Source of the DNA: an uncultured Bacilli bacterium
Lineage (GTDB): Bacteria; Bacillota_I; Bacilli_A; RF39; UBA660
Reading direction: 5' to 3'
DNA length: 43,395 nucleotides
Assembly (NCBI GenBank): GCA_944331915.1
Contig: CALVIR010000007.1
Coordinates: 1 to 43,395, forward strand
Of this stretch, positions 1 to 8,223 are shown one piece after another (position 1 is the first letter of the stretch; each line of letters starts with the position of its first letter). A program made the translations under genes and the position numbers. Under the pieces are notes generated by a model that searched no databases, was not told where the DNA came from, and saw only the letters and a program-made list of their open reading frames with translations.

Positions 1-162
1 GATTTGTTGAAATCATTAATACATAAAATAGAAGTAGATGACAATAGAGTTGTTACGATAATTTTTAAGAATCAATTCATACCAGATTATTCTTATCAAT
101 ATATTGATGAAAATTTAAATAGAAATCCCTATGGGAGAAAAGGAAAATCAAAAAATAAATAA
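1..162 (+). CDS. Serine site-specific recombinase, C-terminal end (partial)
   Basis: Frame 1 is open from the window edge to TAA at 160-162 and encodes 53 residues. The segment LIHKIEVDDNRVVTIIFKN resembles the extreme C-terminus of large serine recombinases (resolvase/invertase family integrases of phages and conjugative elements), followed by a basic tail. The N-terminal catalytic serine domain lies outside the window. Directly downstream is the 3' half of an amidase gene with no start, which fits an integrase gene at the end of an element next to its attachment site. The assignment rests on a short tail and is an inference; it could be another protein. Confidence 0.5.
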   Translation, partial: DLLKSLIHKIEVDDNRVVTIIFKNQFIPDYSYQYIDENLNRNPYGRKGKSKNK

Positions 163-190
163 TTAAATCACACAAGCACCTTCCCCAGGT
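163..190. other. Probable mobile-element / chromosome junction (attachment site region)
   Basis: The recombinase frame stops at 162, and the amidase frame is open only from about 167 (TAA at 164-166). Amidase-like sequence (GGEGAEVIYALRN) becomes recognisable at about 188. The boundary between element and interrupted gene must therefore lie in this interval. The exact crossover core cannot be defined because the other end of the element is outside the window. Confidence 0.45.
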
Positions 191-1531
191 GGAGAAGGAG
201 CTGAGGTAATATATGCTCTTAGAAATAATTCAACTTTGGCACAAAATATTTTAGAAGAAATAGGATCTGAGGGACAGATTATGCGTAAATATTATCAACG
301 ACGGTTGCCAGAAGATCCATCTAAAGATTATTATTATATTATTAGAGAAACAACTCCAATGCAATCTTTACTAGTTGAATATGGTTTTATTGACAATGCT
401 AATGATAGAGTGAAATTACAGAATGATTTACTTAATTATGTTGAAGCAGTAGTTAGAGCGATTGCTGAATATGCTGGTGTTCCTTATACAGGACCAGGTG
501 GAGGTAATAATAATTTTTATACTGTTAAAAAAGGTGATAGTCTTTGGAGTATTGCTAAGGCTTTTGGAGTAAGTGTTCAAGAGTTACGTGATGCTAATAA
601 TCTTACTAGTGATGTATTACAAGTTGGTCAAATATTAAGAATACCGACCACAGAAGATAATGAAAATGGTACTGGGGAGACGCTTTATACTGTAGTTCGG
701 GGTGATAGTTTATGGAGTATAGCAACAAGGTTTGGGGTAAGCGTTCAGGCTATAAGGGATGCTAATAGTCTTGCTAGTGATGTGTTGCAAGTTGGTCAAG
801 TTTTAGTAATACCTGGTAGTGGATCAAGTGGTGATAATAATAACAATGTTCCGACAACTACTTATACTGTTAAACGAGGAGATAGTTTATGGAGTATTGC
901 TAATAATTTCGGTATAAGTGTCCAGACTTTACGTGATTTAAATAACTTGACAACAGATACTTTACAGATAGGACAGGTTTTGTTAGTACCTAGTGCTAGT
1001 GGTGATACAGGTGAAGGAGAAGATAATAATATTCCAACAACTGCTTATACTGTCAAAAAAGGAGATAGTTTGTGGAGTATTGCTAGTAACTTTGGGACAA
1101 GTGTCCAGACTTTACGTGATTTAAATAACTTGACAACAGATACTTTACAGATAGGACAGGTGTTATTAGTACCTAGTACTAGTGGCGATACAGGTGAAGG
1201 AGAAGATAATAATATTCCAACAACTACTTATACGGTTAAACAGGGTGATAGTTTATGGAGTATTGCTAATAGCTTTGGAGTGACAGTTCAAGATTTAAAA
1301 GATGCTAATAGTCTTACTAGTAATTTACTTTCAATAGGGCAAATACTTGTTATACCTAATGGTAATGTTAATACTAATCCTACTGAGCAAACTTATACGG
1401 TAAAAAGTGGTGATAGTTTGTGGAGTATAGCTAATCGTTATAATACAACAGTGGATACCTTGAAAACTCTAAATAACTTAACATCTAATCTTCTTTCAGT
1501 TGGTCAAATATTAAAAATTCCTAACAATTAA
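167..1531 (+). pseudogene. 5'-truncated N-acetylmuramoyl-L-alanine amidase with six LysM repeats
   Basis: The open frame starts without a normal start codon; the first usable codon is TTG at 236, which has no Shine-Dalgarno. The first part matches the C-terminal half of Amidase_3 enzymes: GGEGAEVIYALRN, then LLVEYGFIDNANDRVKL, which carries the C-terminal catalytic/zinc-site glutamate. The N-terminal half with the zinc histidines and any signal peptide is missing. Six LysM peptidoglycan-binding repeats follow at about 515-650, 686-814, 863-990, 1046-1173, 1226-1356 and 1391-1528. Each begins YTV-x2-GDSLWSIA, and they are separated by Gly/Asn/Thr-rich linkers. The intact protein would be a secreted cell-wall hydrolase. 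As it stands the gene looks inactivated by the adjacent recombinase-bearing element, unless excision restores it. Confidence 0.75.
864..1229 (+). repeat. 183-bp tandem duplication of a LysM-plus-linker unit
   Basis: Units 864-1046 and 1047-1229 are the same length and nearly identical, including a 60-bp-plus exact stretch (from about 916 and 1099) and an almost identical linker (from about 1001 and 1184). The other LysM units differ much more. This indicates a recent in-frame unit duplication. Confidence 0.8.
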
Positions 1532-1542
1532 TTGTAAAATAA

Positions 1543-1570
1543 GGTAAAAGTAATTGATTTTACTATTCTT
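1543..1570 (+). terminator. Weak intrinsic terminator after the LysM gene
   Basis: GGTAAAA (1543-1549) can pair with TTTTACT (1558-1564), including one G-U pair, followed by ATTCTTTC. The stem is short and AT-rich and the T run is interrupted. Confidence 0.3.
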
Positions 1571-1589
1571 TCATGCTATTCTTATTATG

Positions 1590-1618
1590 TAAGCAAGATT
1601 GCTTAGAATATAGGAGGT
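1590..1618 (+). promoter_or_regulatory. HU leader: small hairpin and strong RBS
   Basis: TAAGCA/TGCTTA forms a small inverted repeat at 1590-1605, then AGGAGG at about 1611-1617 sits 10 nt before ATG 1628. A possible promoter lies upstream (TTGATT 1553-1558, TATTCT 1577-1582, 18-nt spacing) but is a poor match. The RBS is clear; the rest is tentative. Confidence 0.4.
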
Positions 1619-1627
1619 TTTATAAAA

Positions 1628-1900
1628 ATGAAAAAAGTAGAATTAGTTGAATCTGTTGCAGAAAAAGCTGGTTTAACAAAAGCTGATGCAACTCGTGCTA
1701 TTGATGCTTTTGTTGAAACTATTTCTGAGACATTAGCTAAAGGAGATAAAGTTCCAGTAGCTGGATTTGGTACATTTGGAGTATCAGAAAGAGCAGCTCG
1801 TGAAGGACGTAATCCTAGAACTGGTGAACCAGTTAAAATTGAAGCTAGAAAAGTTGTTTCATTTAAAGCAGGTTCTGCACTTAAAGATGCAGTAAATTAA
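1628..1900 (+). CDS. hup: HU family DNA-binding protein
   Basis: This 90-residue protein is a full-length HU, a histone-like homodimer that bends DNA and compacts the nucleoid. The helical N-terminus [19 protein letters not shown], the segment [20 protein letters not shown] (typical HU 'GFG-F' plus the flexible DNA-binding arm with RNPRTGE) and the C-terminal [14 protein letters not shown] are all present. The start has a good AGGAGG. Codon usage is richer in GC than the neighbours, as expected of a highly expressed gene. It is followed at once by a hairpin terminator, so it is probably monocistronic. The call is near certain; the symbol is generic for a single-copy HU. Confidence 0.96.
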   Translation: MKKVELVESVAEKAGLTKADATRAIDAFVETISETLAKGDKVPVAGFGTFGVSERAAREGRNPRTGEPVKIEARKVVSFKAGSALKDAVN

Positions 1901-1925
1901 AAAGAGCCAAATAATGGCTTTTTTG
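1901..1925 (+). terminator. Intrinsic terminator of the HU gene
   Basis: The stem AGCCA/TGGCT (1905-1909/1915-1919) has an AATAA loop and A/T-rich extension, followed by TTTTTTG. It starts right after the stop codon and overlaps the first possible start codon of the next ORF (1914). Confidence 0.7.
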
Positions 1926-1928
1926 TTT

Positions 1929-2177
1929 ATGATTATTTATTTGTTAATTATCAATATAATCACTTTTTTCATTTTTGGTTTAGATAAATTATATGCTTTA
2001 AAAGGGTATTATCGTATTAGTGAAAAAATATTATTCCTGTTAATATTTTTAGGAGGCTTTGGTGGGAGCTTAATAGCGATGTTTATATTTAGACATAAAA
2101 TAAGAAAATATAAGTTCTTTTTAGGCAATTTTTTTTCGTTTTTTCTATGGTTATATTTACTCTTAAACTTTGCGTAA
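1929..2177 (+). CDS. DUF1294 family small membrane protein
   Basis: This 82-residue hydrophobic protein has about three membrane spans. It carries the DUF1294 pattern: FGLDKLYALKGYYRIS, then LGGFGGSLIAMFIFRHK and a basic K-x-K-F segment. The family is widespread and has no settled function. An upstream in-frame ATG at 1914 lies inside the HU terminator hairpin, so ATG 1929 is preferred. Neither start has a clear Shine-Dalgarno, so translation may be weak or depend on read-through from HU. Confidence 0.65.
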   Translation: MIIYLLIINIITFFIFGLDKLYALKGYYRISEKILFLLIFLGGFGGSLIAMFIFRHKIRKYKFFLGNFFSFFLWLYLLLNFA

Positions 2178-2198
2178 TTTGCAGAAATTTGGTACAAT
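2169..2198 (+). promoter_or_regulatory. Possible promoter for cca-dnaD-nth
   Basis: TTTGCG (2169-2174) and TACAAT (2193-2198) are separated by 18 nt, just after the DUF1294 stop and 18 nt before the cca start. The -35 is a weak match. Confidence 0.35.
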
Positions 2199-2215
2199 TA
2201 TAGTGGTGATAATTA

Positions 2216-3319
2216 ATGCTAGATGTGGCTTTGAAAATGATAAATACAATTAGTGATAATGGTTATGAAGCTTATATTGTAGGAGGCTTTGTAAGAGACT
2301 ATTTAATGGGGAAAAAGTCAAACGATGTGGATATTACGACTAATGCTAAACCTAAAGAGTTGCTTGATATTTTCCCTACAGCAGTAATTGATAATGCAGA
2401 TTATGGGAGCGTGATAGTTTATTTTAAAGATATAAGATTTGAAATTACTACTTACAGGGTGGAAGAAAATTATTCTGATAATAGGCATCCTGATACAATT
2501 AGATATGTTAATAGTTTAGATGAAGACTTAAAGCGAAGAGACTTTACAATTAATACGATTTGTATTGATAAATTTGGTCAGGTATGTGATAAGTTGCAAG
2601 GAAAAGAAGATATAGAAAAACGGTTAATTAAAACAGTAGATGATCCATTTGTATCTTTTGCTCATGATGCACTTAGAATATTAAGAGCGATTAGATTTGC
2701 TACAACTTTAGATTTTGAACTTGATCCGGCAGTTAGAGAAGCGATAAAAGAAAATAAGTATTTATTAGATGAATTATCATTTAATCGAAAGAAGGAAGAG
2801 TTAAATAAAATATTTGGTAGTACTAATTTAATTAAAGGTGTTACCTTGATTAAAGACTTGGGATTAGAACATATTTTAAAACTTGATAAAATAGATAAAA
2901 TAAAAAATTGCAGTCAAGTAATTGGCGTTTGGACAATTTTAGAGGTTGATGATATATATCCTTTTACGAGAAATGAACTTAAATTAATGAAAGATATTAG
3001 AAAAGCACTTAAGAATAATCCTTTGAAGGCGGAAACCTTATATAAATATGATTTATATGTTTGTTCTGTAGCGGCAGAATTACTTGATATTCCTAAAAAA
3101 GATATTGCTAATGTTTATAGTAAAATGCCAATTCATAAAAGAGGGGATATCGTTATTGATACGCATGATATTATAGATCATTTAAAAATTGAGGAGGGTC
3201 CTATTATTAGTGAGATATGGGATAAGTTAGAAAATGCAATTTTAAATAATGAGGTTACTAATGATAAAAAACAGTTGCTTTCCCTAGTAGAAAAGATATA
3301 TACTAAATTAAGTAATTAA
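2216..3319 (+). CDS. cca: CCA-adding tRNA nucleotidyltransferase
   Basis: This cytoplasmic enzyme adds or repairs the 3' CCA of tRNAs from CTP and ATP without a template. The class II nucleotidyltransferase head is clear: GGFVRDYLMG (about 23-32), the metal-binding DVD (about 37-39), then RRDFTINTIC (about 112) and a neck region with HDALRILRAIRFATTLDFEL. At 367 residues it is shorter than many bacterial enzymes (about 400), mainly in the C-terminal body and tail. GTGGTGATAATT precedes ATG 2216. It begins an operon with dnaD (12-bp gap) and nth. It could be specialised for CC or A addition, but no second copy is visible here. Confidence 0.92.
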   Translation: MLDVALKMINTISDNGYEAYIVGGFVRDYLMGKKSNDVDITTNAKPKELLDIFPTAVIDNADYGSVIVYFKDIRFEITTYRVEENYSDNRHPDTIRYVNSLDEDLKRRDFTINTICIDKFGQVCDKLQGKEDIEKRLIKTVDDPFVSFAHDALRILRAIRFATTLDFELDPAVREAIKENKYLLDELSFNRKKEELNKIFGSTNLIKGVTLIKDLGLEHILKLDKIDKIKNCSQVIGVWTILEVDDIYPFTRNELKLMKDIRKALKNNPLKAETLYKYDLYVCSVAAELLDIPKKDIANVYSKMPIHKRGDIVIDTHDIIDHLKIEEGPIISEIWDKLENAILNNEVTNDKKQLLSLVEKIYTKLSN

Positions 3320-3331
3320 GGGAGGAGAATA

Positions 3332-3988
3332 ATGAAACAGCAATATTTGTTTAATCTTTTGACTGAAAAAAATATTGTAGTACCTTTAATATATTTTAAA
3401 CACTATAAAGAATTAAAGATAAATCTAGATGAGTTATTATTTTTGATGTATATAAAAGCAATGGGAACAAAAATAACTTTTAATCCTAGTAATATGGCTT
3501 TAGAGTTAGGACTAGATGTAAAAGATATTATGAGATTAGTTTCTAGTTTGACAGAGAAGAAATTACTTGTTATTAATACTTATAAAAACGATAAAGGAAT
3601 TATGGAAGAAGCTTTAGATATTTCCTTATTTTATGAAAAAGTTATGAGTTTAATATGTAATGATGCTTTAGAAGATAAACAGATAGATGATAGTATTTTT
3701 ACAACGATTGAAAAAGAATTTGGACGAACTTTAAGTTCAAGTGAGGTTGAATTTATTAAAGCTTGGGCTAGTAATTTTGATACAAGTCTTATTGCTAGTG
3801 CAGTTAAAGAGGCTACTCTTAATGGTGTACCTAGTGTTAGATATATTGATAGAATTCTTTATGAATGGGATAAAAAGGGGATAAAGAATGCAGATGATGT
3901 TAATCATTTCTTAAATAAAAAAGAGAAAGATTTAAAGGAACCAGTGGAGGTGTTTGATTATGACTGGTTTGATGATGAAGAAGAGTGA
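3332..3988 (+). CDS. dnaD: DnaD-like replication initiation protein
   Basis: This 218-residue protein has an N-terminal winged-helix-like part (about 1-105) and a C-terminal DnaD/DnaB2 domain: IEKEFGRTLSSSEVEFIKAW, then LIASAVKEATLNGVPSVRYIDRILYEW (about 128-185). The last segment matches the family's YxxxI helix. DnaD helps load the replicative helicase at oriC and during restart in Firmicutes. GGGAGGAG precedes ATG 3332. The dnaD-nth order is as in Bacillus. The acidic C-terminal tail ends WFDDEEE and overlaps the start of nth. TGG codes Trp four codons before the TGA stop. Confidence 0.9.
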   Translation: MKQQYLFNLLTEKNIVVPLIYFKHYKELKINLDELLFLMYIKAMGTKITFNPSNMALELGLDVKDIMRLVSSLTEKKLLVINTYKNDKGIMEEALDISLFYEKVMSLICNDALEDKQIDDSIFTTIEKEFGRTLSSSEVEFIKAWASNFDTSLIASAVKEATLNGVPSVRYIDRILYEWDKKGIKNADDVNHFLNKKEKDLKEPVEVFDYDWFDDEEE

Positions 3989-4613
3989 AAGAGTAGAGAA
4001 AATTGAGGAGTATTTAGAAGAGTTGTTTTTAGATCCTAAATGTGAACTTAATTATAATAATGATTATCAGTTGTTAATCGCGATAATGTTAAGTGCACAG
4101 ACAACGGATAAGAGAGTTAATATGGTAACAGATGTTTTGTTTACAAAGTATAATACTCTTGAAAAGTTAAAAAATGCTAATATAGAAGATTTAGAAACTA
4201 TTTTAAGACCTCTTGGATCATTTAGAAAGAAGGCTTTATATGTAAAAGAAATTGCAACTTTGCTTGTTGATAAATATCAGGGCAAAGTTCCAGTTGATAG
4301 AGATATTTTAGAGTCTTTTCCAGGAGTGGGCAGAAAGACAGTTAATGTATTTTTTAGTGAATTTTATCATCTTCCAGCGATAGCAGTTGACACTCATGTT
4401 GAAAGGGTTTCAAAAAGATTAGGGTTAGCGAAAGAAGAGGATAGTGTTAGAGAGGTAGAAGAAAAATTAAAGAAAGCATTTAAGAAAGAAGATTGGGCGA
4501 AAAGACATTTACAACTTGTACTTTTTGGAAGGTATCATTGTAAAGCGGTTAAACCTAGTTGTGATGATTGCAAATTAAAAGAAATATGTAAGTATCAAAA
4601 AAAGAAGCCTTGA
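3960..4613 (+). CDS. nth: Endonuclease III (DNA glycosylase/AP lyase)
   Basis: The enzyme removes oxidised pyrimidines and cleaves abasic sites in base-excision repair. Features: LSAQTTDKRVN, the helix-hairpin-helix FPGVGRKTVN with the catalytic Lys (about 126), AVDTHVERV with the catalytic Asp (about 144), and a C-terminal [4Fe-4S] cluster C-x6-C-x2-C-x5-C (about 194, 201, 204, 210). ATG 3960 is chosen because GGAGG at 3946-3950 lies upstream at usable spacing; ATGs at 3972/3975 are alternatives. The start lies inside the end of dnaD (29-bp overlap), suggesting translational coupling. The cluster would depend on Fe-S assembly such as the Suf operon at 23459-27845. Confidence 0.95.
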   Translation: MTGLMMKKSERVEKIEEYLEELFLDPKCELNYNNDYQLLIAIMLSAQTTDKRVNMVTDVLFTKYNTLEKLKNANIEDLETILRPLGSFRKKALYVKEIATLLVDKYQGKVPVDRDILESFPGVGRKTVNVFFSEFYHLPAIAVDTHVERVSKRLGLAKEEDSVREVEEKLKKAFKKEDWAKRHLQLVLFGRYHCKAVKPSCDDCKLKEICKYQKKKP

Positions 4614-4626
4614 GCTTCTTTTTTTA
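4599..4626. terminator. Bidirectional terminator between nth and ponA
   Basis: The perfect 10-bp stem AAAAAGAAGC/GCTTCTTTTT (4599-4608/4614-4623) has a 5-nt loop that contains the last two bases of the nth stop. There are T runs on both strands, so it serves both converging genes. Confidence 0.85.
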
Positions 4627-7548
4627 TGGACTAGTTTCTTCGGTAGGTGTTTCTCCTTCAGTACCACCACCGCCACTTGGAAGGTTTTCCGGTTCGATAG
4701 TAATTGTAATATTACCTGTTTCTTTAGTTTCACCATCATAAGTGAAACGATATCTTAATGTATAAGTTCCTGGTTCTGTTAAAGTAGTAATACTTGCATC
4801 AGTACTTGGCCCGGAGATACTAGATAGACGCCAGTTGCTGGTATCATCAGTTACATCTTCACCATTATTAGTAACGGTTATATAATCGGTGATACTACTA
4901 ATAGTAAATTTTGTAAAGGTTTGAGCAGATAATTTATTAGCATTAATACTTAGATTAGAACTTTTCTTTTCTAATTTATAAGTAGCAGCTTCACTATCAA
5001 GACCATCATATTTTCGATAAGTAGCGACAACTTTATAAGTTCCGTACGGATTAGATGGATTATTTATTGTATAAGTTGTATTAGTAGTAAAGCCTAATAG
5101 AGTGTTATTAAAGTAAACATTATAACCAAAGTCACCATAAGATGAATCTGTTACACCTGGATTAACACCAGTCCAAGTTAATATTACTTTACTATTATCA
5201 TAGGTTGCTACTAGGTTTGTTGGTTTAGAAAGATTACTTACGGCAGTACTGTTTTGAGGTTCATGACCTTTTTTAAATAGTTCATATATAACTGATCCAG
5301 TATAACCACTACCAGCGACACGAGCGGTACTACTGTTAGCGACAAGAGGAACACTTACAACACTATCTGGCATCGTGAATTCTTCTTTATCTTTTTCAAA
5401 AACCTCATTGGCTAAAGCGGTAAATAATCTATCACGTTGGACAGTTCCAGATAAGTTATGGCAGTAGTAACCTTGACTAACTAAATCAGCATTAGTTTTT
5501 TCATATCCATACCACATGGCAATAACGGTTTTAGTAGTATAACCAACAACCCAAGAATCTCTAATAGCATCATCTGCCATACCAAGACGTTCTCTTGTAG
5601 CGGCATCAAAGTTAGTAGTTCCAGTTTTCATAGAAACACGGTCCATTGCTCCGCCACCGGTAATACTGGTATCATCTAAGATACTTGTAATCATATAAGC
5701 GGTAGAGTCTTCCATTGCTTTAACTTTATTACTTTCATGTTCATATTCTTCACCAGTTTTAGTGAAGACAACTTTACTAACAGCATATGGTTCATTGTAG
5801 TAACCACCGTTAGAGAAAGCTGCATAGGCAGCGGCCATATCTAGAGAATTAACTCCAGTGAAAGCTCCTAAAGCGTGAGCTTCATGGATTTTACCATTTT
5901 CAATTTCAGGTTCAATACCTAGTTTTTGAACAAATTCGATAATCTTAGAATTATCTACTTGTTGGAAGGCTTTTAAAGCAGGAATATTACGAGATATTGA
6001 TAAGGCTTTACGCATTGTCATATTACCCATAAATTTACCATCCCAGTTATTAATAGCTTGTCCGTTAGAATATGAATAAGGTTCATCTACAAACATATGG
6101 TAGTTATCATTACCATCGTTATAACCAAAGGTTGAAGCGTTGTTATATTCAATTAATGGTCCATAATCAAATAATGGTTTAGCAGTTGATCCTGGTTGGC
6201 GTTTAATATCTTCACTAGTAGCAAAGTTTAAGGTATTAACTCCTTCTTTATTACGACCAGCTCCTACAGCTAAAATTTTACCAGTTTGACTATCTAAAAC
6301 AGTAACTCCACTTTGAATTACATCATTGACCCAGGTATAACTTTCACCGTTCATAACCCTGTTTACACCATCTTGTTTTTCTCTATCTAAGTTAGTATAG
6401 ATTTTCATTGGTTCAGTATATGGGTTTACCTCGTGATCAGCAGTACTATATTTTTCTTTAACCTCTTCAACAACAGTATCGATGTAGCCTTGATATTCAC
6501 TGTTTCCAGTTGTATCAGCACTAGCATTATAGTCAATTAAACTTTCAATACTAATAGAACTTGCCATTTCTCGTTCTTCAGAGGTGATATAGCCATGGCG
6601 TTCCATTAAGTATAAAACAGTATTTCTTCTAGCTGTTGCTGCTTCAATGTTATCCTCATCTAGAGGTCGATAAGCATTGGGAGCCTGAAACATTCCTGCG
6701 ATGAGACTGGCTTCAGCTAGGTTAAGATCTTGAATATCTTTATTAAAGTATACTTTAGCGGCTTGACTAACACCAAAGACATTTCCACCAAGACCATGGT
6801 TATTAACATAGAATTCAATTATTTGTTCTTTAGTATAGTTTTTTTCAAGTTTGAAGACAGCTAGATAGATATCTTGGAATTTTCTAACAATACCATCAAA
6901 ACCTTTTGCTACTCTTGAGGTAATTGAATTTTTAATAACTTGCATGGATAGGGTAGAAGCTCCACCGGCATCACTTTTACCAACTAATTGTCCAAGTGAT
7001 GCTTTTAAAAATCTTGGTGCATCAAAACCATTATGTTGGAAAAATCTTGAATCTTCAGTAGCAACTATGGCATCTACTAAAACCTCAGGTAAATCTTCAT
7101 AAGTTACTTTTTCTCTGATTTCACTTCCTAGTTTTGCAAATTCTTCACCATTAATATCATAAAGAACTGTTGGCTCATCACTATCTAGTTTTTCGGCATC
7201 AAATTTAGGATTTGCTGTTATAGCAATATAGATTAGGAAAACAATTCCAGCTAGCATAACAAGGATACCTAGGGAGAGAATAATAATTAAAATAGCATTA
7301 ACAATTTTTCGCTGCTTAGGTTTGTTTTTAACACAATCTAAAAGTTTGGCTATCCCAATAATGATTAAAAGTCCAACGGCCATAAAAGCAGTTACTAATA
7401 GGCCAAGAATAAAATAACTAATGACCATAAGGACTAAAAACATAATTGTAAAAATTAAAGTTATTTTTCTATTCTTAGGGTTTGTTCTTGGCTCACTTTT
7501 TGTTCTTGCCTTTTTAGTTTTAGGTTTTACATCTTTTTTCTTTTTCAT
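4624..7548 (-). CDS. ponA: Class A penicillin-binding protein (PBP1a-type)
   Basis: This bifunctional membrane enzyme polymerises glycan strands (GT51) and cross-links peptides. The N-terminus is basic, then there are hydrophobic blocks at about 29-70 and 82-112, more than the single span usual for PBP1a. GT51 carries ATEDSRFFQHNGFD (about 160) and STLSMQVIKN. The transpeptidase has STAK (about 450), SRN (about 515) and KTGT (about 640). The C-terminus has a fibronectin-III-like module (about 785-870) and an Ig-like module (about 880-955), ending in Gly/Thr/Glu-rich sequence. TGGAGG precedes ATG 7548 and overlaps the recU stop. The recU-ponA order is as in Bacillus. At 974 residues it is longer than average because of the extra modules. 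Confidence 0.95.
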   Translation of the reverse strand: MKKKKDVKPKTKKARTKSEPRTNPKNRKITLIFTIMFLVLMVISYFILGLLVTAFMAVGLLIIIGIAKLLDCVKNKPKQRKIVNAILIIILSLGILVMLAGIVFLIYIAITANPKFDAEKLDSDEPTVLYDINGEEFAKLGSEIREKVTYEDLPEVLVDAIVATEDSRFFQHNGFDAPRFLKASLGQLVGKSDAGGASTLSMQVIKNSITSRVAKGFDGIVRKFQDIYLAVFKLEKNYTKEQIIEFYVNNHGLGGNVFGVSQAAKVYFNKDIQDLNLAEASLIAGMFQAPNAYRPLDEDNIEAATARRNTVLYLMERHGYITSEEREMASSISIESLIDYNASADTTGNSEYQGYIDTVVEEVKEKYSTADHEVNPYTEPMKIYTNLDREKQDGVNRVMNGESYTWVNDVIQSGVTVLDSQTGKILAVGAGRNKEGVNTLNFATSEDIKRQPGSTAKPLFDYGPLIEYNNASTFGYNDGNDNYHMFVDEPYSYSNGQAINNWDGKFMGNMTMRKALSISRNIPALKAFQQVDNSKIIEFVQKLGIEPEIENGKIHEAHALGAFTGVNSLDMAAAYAAFSNGGYYNEPYAVSKVVFTKTGEEYEHESNKVKAMEDSTAYMITSILDDTSITGGGAMDRVSMKTGTTNFDAATRERLGMADDAIRDSWVVGYTTKTVIAMWYGYEKTNADLVSQGYYCHNLSGTVQRDRLFTALANEVFEKDKEEFTMPDSVVSVPLVANSSTARVAGSGYTGSVIYELFKKGHEPQNSTAVSNLSKPTNLVATYDNSKVILTWTGVNPGVTDSSYGDFGYNVYFNNTLLGFTTNTTYTINNPSNPYGTYKVVATYRKYDGLDSEAATYKLEKKSSNLSINANKLSAQTFTKFTISSITDYITVTNNGEDVTDDTSNWRLSSISGPSTDASITTLTEPGTYTLRYRFTYDGETKETGNITITIEPENLPSGGGGTEGETPTEETSP

Positions 7549-7551
7549 ATT

Positions 7552-8109
7552 TTACCTCCAAAAAGTATCTACGATTTTTAAATAATCAAGGCGAGGATTA
7601 TATCCTTCCTTAATTAAAAAACCTCTTTTTTTAAAAAAAGTTAAAGGAATTGATTTTCTTTTATTATTGTTTGTAAAATAAAATAAGTCACTGGCTTTTA
7701 ATAGATAAGTTTCATTTAGTAAGGTAAACCTAACAATAATAAAACCAATTCCTCCATGTCTTTCAATATTTTCAAGATGTTTATACTGGTGAAGATGAAT
7801 ATTTGCTAATGGGAAAGATGTCTCATTTTTTGTTTCTTTTGCTTCAAAATCAATATAGTGACCTTTATAAATACCATTATAATCAGTTGTAGATGGTTCT
7901 TTATAAAATGCTTCTTTTATAATAGCACCTTTATTAATAAATTCTACTTTACTGACCTGTATAGGAGTTGGTTTCTTATATATATATGCAATATCATTAT
8001 CTATATAGTAGGTATTACTTTGATTTAAATCACTTTCTAAATCCATGCCTCTATTTTTATAATTAATCAGTTTGTTATGATTTTTTTTTATCCCAGTAGG
8101 ATAATTCAT
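7552..8109 (-). CDS. recU: Holliday junction resolvase RecU
   Basis: This 185-residue member of the RecU family cuts four-way junctions in recombination and chromosome segregation in Firmicutes. Diagnostic segments: NYPTGIKKN at the start, NRGMDLESDLNQSNTYY, IYKKPTPIQV, TTDYNGIYKGHYIDFEAKET (the catalytic D and E-x-K of the PD-(D/E)XK fold) and HLHQYKHLENI. ATG 8109 is preferred over GTG 8118 because AGGTG lies about 6 nt upstream of it. The gene overlaps the ponA ribosome binding site, and the two are cotranscribed. Confidence 0.95.
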   Translation of the reverse strand: MNYPTGIKKNHNKLINYKNRGMDLESDLNQSNTYYIDNDIAYIYKKPTPIQVSKVEFINKGAIIKEAFYKEPSTTDYNGIYKGHYIDFEAKETKNETSFPLANIHLHQYKHLENIERHGGIGFIIVRFTLLNETYLLKASDLFYFTNNNKRKSIPLTFFKKRGFLIKEGYNPRLDYLKIVDTFWR

Positions 8110-8127
8110 GGCAATCACCTATTTATA

Positions 8128-8156
8128 ATTATACTATATATATAGAAAAATAGCTA
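8128..8156 (-). promoter_or_regulatory. Possible promoter for recU-ponA
   Basis: On the minus strand TATAAT lies at 8133-8128, about 19 nt before the recU start. The -35 position (8156-8151, TAGCTA) matches poorly, so only the -10 is persuasive. Confidence 0.35.
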
Positions 8157-8185
8157 TAATTTATTACTTTTCCTTGTTTTAGTTG

Positions 8186-8218
8186 ACAAAAAAATATATC
8201 CTTTATACTGGATATATT
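8186..8218 (-). terminator. Intrinsic terminator of the gene at 8224-8934
   Basis: The perfect 9-bp stem AATATATCC/GGATATATT (8193-8201/8210-8218) has an 8-nt loop. On the minus strand it is followed by a T run. It lies 6 bp past the stop codon. Confidence 0.8.
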
Positions 8219-8223
8219 AATTG

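Noticed and set aside
163-235. A normal start for the amidase/LysM gene upstream of TTG 236
   Set aside because: The frame has a stop at 164-166 and no start codon with an RBS; the homologous domain continues up to the junction, so the gene is truncated rather than differently started.
3900-4613. Mycoplasma-type genetic code (TGA = Trp)
   Set aside because: dnaD, nth and other genes end in TGA at the expected protein end, and Trp is encoded by TGG in conserved positions.
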